This document shows, in pieces, positions 1-4,811 of a stretch of 5,751 bases of DNA. The translations under genes and the position numbers were made by a program. Below the pieces are notes generated by a model. That model made no database searches and was not told where the DNA came from. It was given only the letters and a program-made list of their open reading frames with translations. How positions within the stretch are numbered: the stretch's first letter is position 1; every line of letters begins with the position of its first letter. Source of the DNA: JBEKYD01 sp049509915 (lineage in GTDB: Bacteria > Acidobacteriota > Terriglobia > Bryobacterales > Bryobacteraceae); NCBI GenBank assembly GCA_049509915.1, contig JBEKZL010000380.1, positions 1-5,751 of the forward strand, written 5' to 3'.

Positions 1-120
1 CCCGCGCGGCGTGAAGCGCAAGATGAGTAACTACCCTCTACGCCCACGCAAGCCGATGCGCACCCATCGCATCGACATATCCAAGCGTATCAGGATTGTT
101 AAGTGAACAGTATTGGGGCT
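1..120 (+). mobile_element. Right end of an insertion sequence (probable IS4 family)
   Basis: The transposase stop at 104-106 is followed within about 15 bases by sequence that already reads as flavoprotein on the minus strand (from about 118-125 upward). The element's terminal repeat should therefore lie in about 99-120, the stretch beginning TTAAGTGAACAGTATTGG. The left end is outside the window, so I cannot confirm the inverted repeat or a target-site duplication. The exact boundary is an inference from where flavoprotein homology stops. Confidence 0.5.
2..106 (+). CDS. Transposase, C-terminal end (probable IS4 family), cut by window start
   Basis: An open frame enters from the left edge and gives 34 residues before a TGA at 104-106. 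The peptide contains the very basic stretch RGVKRKMSNYPLRPRKP and ends RIRIVK. From memory this resembles the basic C-terminal tail (VKRKMSNY-like) of IS4-family DDE transposases; the catalytic DDE core would lie outside the window. The reading is short, so the family assignment is tentative, but lysine/arginine richness and the position directly beside a truncated gene fit a transposon end. Its stop overlaps the out-of-frame stop of the flavoprotein on the other strand (99-101), which shows that the element supplies the flavoprotein's last codons. Confidence 0.6.
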   Translation, partial: PRGVKRKMSNYPLRPRKPMRTHRIDISKRIRIVK

Positions 121-1250
121 AAGCCACGTTCCCGCTCCTGCGACTCGTTGAGGCCGACACGCGCCAATTCCGGATCGATGAAGACGCAGGACGGGACCAG
201 GCGGTCTCGCGTGCTGCGCCGGCCTCCGTCCAGGTTTTCATGAATGATCGCGAAGTCGTCCTCCGATACGTGCGTGAAGTATGGGCTGCCTGCGCAATCT
301 CCCATCGCCCAGACGTCCGCGGCGGTTGTTTCCAGCCGATCGTTCACGCGGATGTGTCCCTTTTCGGTGACCTCGATTCCCGCCTTCTCGAGCCCGATGC
401 CGCTCGTGTTAGGCGTGCGTCCAAGCGCGATGAGGATATCGCTTCCCTCCACCGTTCGCGGGCCCTCGCCGCTCTGGAGCTGAAGACTCACTTGTCGGCC
501 CGAGAGGCCACTAACGCCGAGCACGTCCGTGTCCAACATCACATCGATGCCTTCATCCCGGAATAGCTGCAGAATCGCTAGCGAAATATCGCCATCGTCG
601 TTGGAGGCAAGTTGCGAGTCGCGGGAGATCAGCGTTACGCGGCTTCCCAGTCTGCGCAGAGCCTGGCTGAGTTCCAGGCCGACGTAGCCCCCTCCCAAGA
701 CGATCAGGTGCTCGGGACGCCGCTGCAAGTCCAGTGCTTCGACATGGGTCAGCGGCTTGGCTTCGCGCAAGCCGGGCACGTCGGGTATTGTTGCGCGACT
801 TCCGAGGTTCACGAACACGCGTTCTGCCCTCAGCGTACGTTCGCCCCCGCCGCGCAAGGCGACGTGAACGGTGCGAGGGGCGATAAATCTGCCTTCGCCG
901 AAGATGAGCTCATCACCGCGATCCTTGTCTAGTGCCGCGCGATATTTGTCGAGATGAACCTGGATGATGCCGTCCACCATATCGCGCTTGCGCGCGTAAA
1001 CTCCCGCCATGTCGATGGAGATCGGCCCGGTCTCGATCCCGAACTCCCGCTGCCTCCCAACGAGCGAGGCGACCTTGGCGGAATAAATGACATTCTTGCT
1101 CGGCAGGCAGGCAATGTTCGGGCACGATCCGCCAATATACTTCCGATCGACCACGGCGGTTCGCCTTCCTTCTTTGGCCATCGTCCAGGCCGCCAGTTTG
1201 CCGGCTGTGCCGCCGCCCAGCACGAGGACGTCGTATTTTTCTGCTTTCAT
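99..1250 (-). CDS. Pyridine nucleotide-disulfide oxidoreductase (mercuric reductase/lipoamide dehydrogenase-like), C-terminally truncated
   Basis: A class I flavoprotein disulfide reductase of 383 aa from the ATG at 1250. It shows the FAD dinucleotide motif GGGTAG (residues 12-17), the redox disulfide GGSCPNIACLPSK with C43 and C48, the NAD(P)-binding motif GGGYVG (186-191), ALGRTPN (275-281) and the second FAD motif GDCAG (317-321). The dimerisation domain begins (VFIDPELARVGLNES, 356-370) but stops at about residue 378. Family members run to about 460 residues and carry the catalytic His-Glu pair in the missing part, so this copy should be inactive in electron transfer from the disulfide. 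The last five or so residues (PILFT) come from the neighbouring IS end. I chose ATG 1250 rather than 1259 because AAAGGAG (1260-1266) touches the first ATG but lies 9 bases from the second. The substrate cannot be told; merA- and lpd-type C-terminal features are absent. It sits 71 bases after the propeller gene, probably in one operon. Confidence 0.9.
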   Translation of the reverse strand: MKAEKYDVLVLGGGTAGKLAAWTMAKEGRRTAVVDRKYIGGSCPNIACLPSKNVIYSAKVASLVGRQREFGIETGPISIDMAGVYARKRDMVDGIIQVHLDKYRAALDKDRGDELIFGEGRFIAPRTVHVALRGGGERTLRAERVFVNLGSRATIPDVPGLREAKPLTHVEALDLQRRPEHLIVLGGGYVGLELSQALRRLGSRVTLISRDSQLASNDDGDISLAILQLFRDEGIDVMLDTDVLGVSGLSGRQVSLQLQSGEGPRTVEGSDILIALGRTPNTSGIGLEKAGIEVTEKGHIRVNDRLETTAADVWAMGDCAGSPYFTHVSEDDFAIIHENLDGGRRSTRDRLVPSCVFIDPELARVGLNESQERERGLAPILFT

Positions 1251-1259
1251 GTGCTTCAT

Positions 1260-1266
1260 CTCCTTT
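1260..1266 (-). promoter_or_regulatory. Shine-Dalgarno site deciding the flavoprotein start
   Basis: AAAGGAG on the minus strand. It abuts ATG 1259 with no spacer, which would be non-functional, but is 9 bases from ATG 1250. The shorter 383-aa product is therefore favoured. Confidence 0.65.
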
Positions 1267-1321
1267 CGGTGGGTGGCGCTCGCCGTGACTGGCTATGCAG
1301 CGAAGGAAGCGGTCGGACGGC

Positions 1322-2266
1322 TCAGTATCCGGACGGCACCTCCGCGTATGCAATGCCGGTGAGATTTCCTTCCGCAAACAGCAACGTTCTCCGGTTCGAC
1401 CCGTCGAGATTGGCGCTGTAGACCGAGCCGCCGAAGCCAGTAATGAACATCCGGCCGCCCTTCAGGTCCAAAGCCAGGCCGATGCCTTCCATCAAATGGG
1501 TGAAAAGGATCTCAGGCTCCTTGCCTTTAGCTGCCTCCGGGTCCATGGGTGCACGATTCACCGTGTTGCCACGCGGCGGGTCCCCGCGGTCGGTCCAATA
1601 CAGCATCCGATGAACCGGATCGAGGTCCAAATCGATTGGCTCAGGAAGATTCTCAAAAAGGAGCTCAATATCGCTTCGGTTCTCGGCCGACTGGCCTTGC
1701 GGGACTTGGATGTTGGCCCGACAAATTCGGCCCCAACCTGCGTCGTGACCACCCTTCTGCGTCCAATAGAACTTGCCGCCGTCAGCGTCCACCGCAATGC
1801 CGACACACCATTTCCCCTGATCCGATCCCGGCCGTGAATCTCCTAGGCTCGTATCCACGAGAGTTTCGACTTCCGAGCCGTCCAGGTTTGCCCGCATCAC
1901 CCGCATGCCTTCCCGGTCCGACCAGTAAAGCTTGCCGCTCCTCTTCTCCATCTGGAGCTGCTTCGGTGTGAACGTACCACCAGGCGGAATGATGGTGATC
2001 ATGTTCTTGCCGTTGAGATCCGACCGCATGATCGAGCCATCGTTCCTCTCGGGATTACCCATATTGGTCCAGTAGATGTGCCCGGCGGCGACATCGAGCA
2101 CCAGACCATCGGGCAATCTCCGGCCTTCGTTGATGATGGTCTTCAAATCGGAGCCATCAGGGTTTGCGGACAGTATCCGGCCGCCGCTGAGGTCCAGGAA
2201 GAAGAGCCTGCCGGACGCGGGTACGTCTATCGGATCTGTGTCTATCGGTGTGGAAGCTATCGCGCT
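1322..2266 (-). CDS. YWTD (LDL-receptor class B type) six-bladed beta-propeller protein, 5' end lost
   Basis: About 314 residues of recognisable propeller run from about 2266 to the TGA at 1322-1324. Blade-like repeats can be followed in order: GRLFFLDLSGGRILSANPDG, GHIYWTNMG, GKLYWSDREGMRVMRANLDG, GKFYWTQKGG, RMLYWTDRGDPPRG and GGSVYSANLDG, giving a full six-bladed set. Bacterial relatives of this kind are usually annotated only as YWTD, NHL or SMP-30-like propellers, and a catalytic role is not established. The frame is open upstream to a TTG at 2377, but residues before about 2266 are the out-of-frame shadow of the epoxide hydrolase. No ATG, GTG or TTG with a ribosome site lies near the start of homology, so the native start codon was probably deleted. 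It is out of frame (+1) with the hydrolase, so no fusion protein is expected without a frameshift. Confidence 0.85.
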   Translation of the reverse strand, partial: SAIASTPIDTDPIDVPASGRLFFLDLSGGRILSANPDGSDLKTIINEGRRLPDGLVLDVAAGHIYWTNMGNPERNDGSIMRSDLNGKNMITIIPPGGTFTPKQLQMEKRSGKLYWSDREGMRVMRANLDGSEVETLVDTSLGDSRPGSDQGKWCVGIAVDADGGKFYWTQKGGHDAGWGRICRANIQVPQGQSAENRSDIELLFENLPEPIDLDLDPVHRMLYWTDRGDPPRGNTVNRAPMDPEAAKGKEPEILFTHLMEGIGLALDLKGGRMFITGFGGSVYSANLDGSNRRTLLFAEGNLTGIAYAEVPSGY

Positions 2267-3065
2267 CAGATGGTATTGTTCCCGGAAAGTTGGTGTGAAT
2301 GGCCAGCAACTCCGGAGGCGCCTGTTTGGCCATCGCAGTACAAACGCCCGCGCCCAAGTCGCCGCCTTGAGCCACAAATTGCGTGTAACCGAGGCGCTGC
2401 ATTAACACGACCCAGGCGCGCGCGGTGCGCTCGGCGCCCCAGCCGGCAGTGGTCGGCCTTGCCGAGAACCCGAACCCCGGTAGCGACGGAATCACCAGAT
2501 GAAAGGCGTCCGGTGCACTCCCGCCATGTGCCGTGGGATTGGTAAGCGGATCGATAATCTTTAGCTGCTCCATCACTGAGCCGGGCCATCCGTGCGTGAC
2601 GATCAGGGGCAACGCATTTTCATGTTTCGAACGAACGTGAATGAAATGAATGTCCAGCCCATCGATCTCGGTGATGAACTGCGGCAGGGCGTTCAGTCTC
2701 GCCTCGATCTTGCGCCAGTCGTAGTCTGTGGCCCAATAGCGGGCAAGTCCCTGAATTGTCGCAAGGGGCGCACCTTGCGATTCATCCCCGACCGTTTCCC
2801 GATCAGGCCACCTTGTCGAGTTGAGGCGCCTGCGCAATTCGGTAAGTTCCGTTTCTGGAACATTCACGCGAAACGGACGAATAGTCGTCTTGTCGGCTGC
2901 CAGTGTAGAACTGGTTTGGGCCATGGTGTTCCCCTTTTGAGCAGTATTGGATTGCGAATCTGCAAATGCCTCGGCGATCGTCGCTGGTCTGAACGCGGCT
3001 GCCAAGCCTAACATCGAGCTCGCCTTGAGCAAGCTACGGCGCGATCTGTGATCTGTTTCTTTCAT
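2157..3065 (-). CDS. Epoxide hydrolase (EHN plus alpha/beta-hydrolase), Tat leader, C-terminally truncated
   Basis: The start at ATG 3065 has AAGGGAG 6 bases upstream. The leader contains SRRSLLK at residues 8-14 followed by a hydrophobic stretch, a good twin-arginine signal, so the native enzyme was probably exported. An epoxide hydrolase N-terminal domain follows (about residues 62-165: RPFRVNVPETEL, TRWPD, DYDWRKIEARLN), then the oxyanion-hole motif HGWPGS (158-163), LPGFGFS (195-201) and the nucleophile region QGGDLGAG with D236; relatives usually have GGDWG here. Homology stops near NFPGTIP (259-265). The remaining residues to 302 are junk read through the propeller gene in the wrong frame. 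The cap domain, the acid and the catalytic histidine are missing, so the product should be inactive. An alternative start at ATG 2924 (residue 48) with AAAGGGG upstream would give a cytoplasmic form. True family length is about 400 aa. Confidence 0.85.
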   Translation of the reverse strand: MKETDHRSRRSLLKASSMLGLAAAFRPATIAEAFADSQSNTAQKGNTMAQTSSTLAADKTTIRPFRVNVPETELTELRRRLNSTRWPDRETVGDESQGAPLATIQGLARYWATDYDWRKIEARLNALPQFITEIDGLDIHFIHVRSKHENALPLIVTHGWPGSVMEQLKIIDPLTNPTAHGGSAPDAFHLVIPSLPGFGFSARPTTAGWGAERTARAWVVLMQRLGYTQFVAQGGDLGAGVCTAMAKQAPPELLAIHTNFPGTIPSERDSFHTDRHRSDRRTRVRQALLPGPQRRPDTVRKP

Positions 3066-3393
3066 TGGGTGCTCCCTTCGTGCGGTTCTGTCTTCTTCAA
3101 GCGGTGGTGGGTTTCGCCCGCAGGTTTCTGTGGCTGTTCCCCGTCCTTCACCAATTCGCTGGATTCGCCTGCCTCTTCGGATTCAGCGCCTTCATCTCAT
3201 TGAGTTCGTCGGCCGTGATCTGGGGCAAGTGCCGGATGAACAAGACGAGGCGCCAGGTTTTCTCGGGGGTGTGCACTTCGCTGAAGGCTGGCATGCCGCT
3301 CAAACGAACTCCATTTTGAATTGTGTAATAGAGCTCGCCATCGCTCTTGTTCTGCGTCCCGGCCGCACGCAAGTCGGGCGGTTTCGGATATAC
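3062..3393 (-). pseudogene. Cytochrome c (class I), C-terminal half only, with probable frameshifted tail
   Basis: The minus frame gives VYPKPPDLRAAGT, SDGELYYTIQNGVRLSGMPAF and TWRLVLFIRHLPQITADELN, a typical class I cytochrome c C-terminal half. The Met of SGMPAF is the likely axial haem ligand. The N-terminal half with CxxCH is absent: no such motif can be read from 3394 to 3525 on this strand in any frame I checked. The frame closes at TGA 3148, but one base deleted upstream would switch into a Glu/Lys/Pro-rich tail (SELVKDGEQPQKPAGETHHR) ending at a TGA at 3062-3064, which overlaps the epoxide hydrolase ATG as ATGA. That tail resembles the hydrophilic end of such cytochromes, so I include it. 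The homology is clear; the frameshift is an inference. Confidence 0.75.
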
Positions 3394-3399
3394 TTCGCG

Positions 3400-3525
3400 A
3401 TTCGGCCGGAGAAACTCGACATCACAAAGTCGATGGTTTTCGGCACGATGAAGCGGGAGTTCTACCTCAAGCACTACGACCCGCAGCGGTGGGTGGTGGA
3501 TAGCCGGACGGACAGGGAGGTTTGA
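3400..3525 (+). pseudogene. C-terminal fragment of an unrecognised protein
   Basis: The plus frame from about 3400 to TGA 3523-3525 gives about 41 residues, including KSMVFGTMKREFYLKHYD and RWVVDSRTDREV. To the left the same frame is only antisense to the cytochrome fragment. It is likely genuine coding because its stop is 3 bases before the ATG of the next gene, whose ribosome site GGGAGG (3515-3520) lies inside its last codons, a normal operon arrangement. I do not recognise the family. The peptide is basic and aromatic-rich, with no cysteine and no membrane segment. The 5' part of the gene was replaced by the cytochrome fragment in opposite orientation. Confidence 0.45.
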
Positions 3526-3528
3526 TAT

Positions 3529-3924
3529 ATGGCTACGGAAATCGAAGAGCGCTTTGAGGTTATCGAGGAATGCTACGAGTTCATGTTGGCTTATGCCGCG
3601 CAGGGCCTCGCAAGTGACAAAGGCAGCCAGTCAGGCAAACAGGTAAGGGAATTTCTAACTCGCGCGGTCGAGGCTCTTGCTGGGCTCACGGAAAGGTGTG
3701 CGGAGGCAATGGGGGACGACCAGCCGTCGTTCCTGGCCGTGTTGGCGCGCGACGCGAGAGACTCGCTGGCGGCTATGGATCTCGTCCTGGCGCAACCTAC
3801 AATCAGCTCTCAAATGATCGACAACCTGAACGCCTCTGTGCATGTTCGCGCGCTGCTTACGGATGTGTTCCTGCTGGGCGAAGTCCTCCGCACGCAGCGA
3901 GTCGCCGCGGCCGCCGCTTTTTGA
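3529..3924 (+). CDS. Small helical conserved-looking protein of unknown function (131 aa)
   Basis: The start ATG 3529 has GGGAGG 8 bases upstream, and the frame runs cleanly to TGA 3922-3924. The 131-residue product is acidic and looks almost wholly alpha-helical: EIEERFEVIEECYEFMLAYAAQG (1-26 region), a hydrophilic linker SDKGSQSGKQ, VREFLTRAVEALAGLTERCAEAM, SFLAVLARDARDSLAAMDLVL and MIDNLNASVHVRALLTDVFLLGEVLR. No signal peptide or transmembrane segment is seen; two cysteines (about 15 and 58) do not form a known motif. It is tightly spaced behind the unknown C-terminal fragment and 17 bases before the aldo/keto reductase start, so all three probably shared a transcript. A partner or accessory protein of the lost upstream enzyme is a guess; no function can be assigned. 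The alanine-rich tail VAAAAAF could be native. Confidence 0.8.
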   Translation: MATEIEERFEVIEECYEFMLAYAAQGLASDKGSQSGKQVREFLTRAVEALAGLTERCAEAMGDDQPSFLAVLARDARDSLAAMDLVLAQPTISSQMIDNLNASVHVRALLTDVFLLGEVLRTQRVAAAAAF

Positions 3925-3941
3925 AAACGAGGAGAAGCGCT

Positions 3942-4195
3942 ATGACAACGCCAGGAGAAGACGTTTCCTGGAAATCGCCACGGGCGCTTCGGTGCTCGCG
4001 GGCGTGTCGGGGTTCGCGAAAGGAGCGGATTCCATGGGAGAAGTTCCCCGCCGCAGGCTCGGCCACACCGGGGAAATGGTCTCCATGGTCGGGCTCGGCG
4101 GATACCATCTTGTCCGGCCAGACCTCGAAGAGGCGGAAAGTATCCGCATCGTGCGCACGGCCATCGATCAAGCGAAGCGGCTCGTGAGAGCATGA
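3942..4195 (+). pseudogene. Aldo/keto reductase, N-terminal fragment with frameshift
   Basis: ATG 3942 has CGAGGAGAAG just upstream (GGAG at 3931-3934) and begins MTTP. After four codons the protein-like frame shifts: from 3953 it reads RRRRFLEIATGASVLAGVSG, a twin-arginine-like leader, then EVPRRRLGHTGEMVSMVGLGGYHL and ESIRIVRTAIDQ, the first strand and helix of an aldo/keto reductase barrel. One base appears deleted between 3945 and 3953. Homology ends near 4170 and the frame closes at TGA 4193-4195 after an unrelated AKRLVRA. Full-length members have about 300 residues or more; the catalytic Asp, Tyr, Lys and His are all missing. An internal ATG at 4034 with AAAGGAG 8 bases upstream could start a leaderless peptide but is equally truncated. 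Confidence 0.75.
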
Positions 4196-4272
4196 TTCCG
4201 AATTTCAATCAAGCGCACGCCGCGACGCGATTTCACGTCGCAGGTTAGGTGCCATTCAAAGGAGAACGAACC
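4196..4272 (+). other. Intergenic gap with small inverted repeat
   Basis: Between the aldo/keto reductase stop and the next start there is a perfect 6-bp inverted repeat, GCGACG (4222-4227) and CGTCGC (4236-4241), with an 8-base loop. No T-run follows, so it is not a standard intrinsic terminator; an operator or chance hairpin is possible. I see no convincing -35/-10 promoter here. Confidence 0.35.
4258..4264 (+). promoter_or_regulatory. Shine-Dalgarno site selecting GTG 4273
   Basis: AAAGGAG lies 8 bases before GTG 4273. The alternative in-frame GTG at 4249 lies upstream of this site and has no ribosome site of its own, so the downstream GTG is preferred. Confidence 0.7.
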
Positions 4273-4800
4273 GTGGAAGACAAGACACTCGTCAACTCTA
4301 GCTTTTCGGCAATAGTAAACGCGCCCGTCGAGAAGGTGGATATTCCGTCCTGGTGCTTTGCGCTATCCGAGTCGGAATACCAATCCTGCTCCCCGGCTCA
4401 CTGCTCGGCAGGCGCCACCACGGCACCTGACGGCCGGCGCATGTCGATCAATGTCGAAGTCCTGGGTGGAAGTCTGATGGTGCAGCACTGTATCGAGGAG
4501 ATTGGGCGCCCCGACCACCTGCGCCTGGTTTCTACCTCGGACGTGTTTACGCCCACCGGCCGCACAAAAATAGGAGTGATCTGGGACCTGAGCGTCAGGA
4601 AGATCGATGACAATACGTGTGAATTCAACAATACCGTTCATAGCTCTTCAACGCCGGAACTCCTGGACTTCCTCGGCAAACAGGGCATACCGTGGGAAGT
4701 TTTCCAGGGTGCGCGTAAGCCAATTTCGGAAGCTCACAACCGCCAGGAGACGCCACTCTTCGCCAAAAGCATCGAGCGGCACGCGTTACGGCAAAAATAG
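4273..4800 (+). CDS. SRPBCC-like (START/polyketide-cyclase-type) protein, intact
   Basis: A 175-residue protein beginning at GTG 4273. Features include FSAIVNAPVEKVDIPSWCF at about 11-29, where the NAPVEKV segment resembles the first strand of SRPBCC (START/Bet v1-like) folds; an alternating strand pattern RMSINVEVLGGSLMVQH; RTKIGVIWDLSVRKIDDNTCEFNNTVHS; and a C-terminal helix region ending in SIERHALRQK. No signal peptide or transmembrane helix. The frame is uninterrupted and the ends look native, so this is one of the few complete genes here. It is 11 bases before the isochorismatase-family start and likely co-transcribed with it. Function is unknown; SRPBCC proteins bind hydrophobic ligands or act as cyclases and hydrolases. 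The fold assignment is moderate, from pattern only. Confidence 0.75.
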   Translation: MEDKTLVNSSFSAIVNAPVEKVDIPSWCFALSESEYQSCSPAHCSAGATTAPDGRRMSINVEVLGGSLMVQHCIEEIGRPDHLRLVSTSDVFTPTGRTKIGVIWDLSVRKIDDNTCEFNNTVHSSSTPELLDFLGKQGIPWEVFQGARKPISEAHNRQETPLFAKSIERHALRQK

Positions 4801-4811
4801 CGGAGGTAGCC

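Noticed and set aside
954..1421. Plus-strand open frame of 155 codons opposite the flavoprotein start
   Set aside because: It is antisense to the clearly recognisable FAD and disulfide motifs; its composition (Arg/Ala/Pro-rich) is typical of GC-rich shadow frames.
1295..1837. Plus-strand open frame of 180 codons opposite the propeller gene
   Set aside because: It overlaps the YWTD repeats on the other strand, has no ribosome site that I can see and no recognisable motif.
2157..2377. Programmed +1 frameshift producing a hydrolase-propeller fusion
   Set aside because: No slippery sequence or stimulatory structure is visible, and the hydrolase lacks its essential C-terminal half at the junction, so a deletion is simpler.
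3696..4187. Plus-strand frame of 163 codons spanning the 131-aa gene and the aldo/keto reductase
   Set aside because: It is out of frame with both protein-like sequences; only its ATG at 3942 is useful, as the probable original reductase start.
3810..4208. Minus-strand frames opposite the aldo/keto reductase
   Set aside because: Arg/Pro-rich shadow frames with no motif and no ribosome site; the plus strand holds recognisable leader and barrel sequence.
4222..4241. Intrinsic terminator between the aldo/keto reductase and the SRPBCC-like gene
   Set aside because: The stem is only 6 bp with an 8-base loop and is not followed by a T-run.
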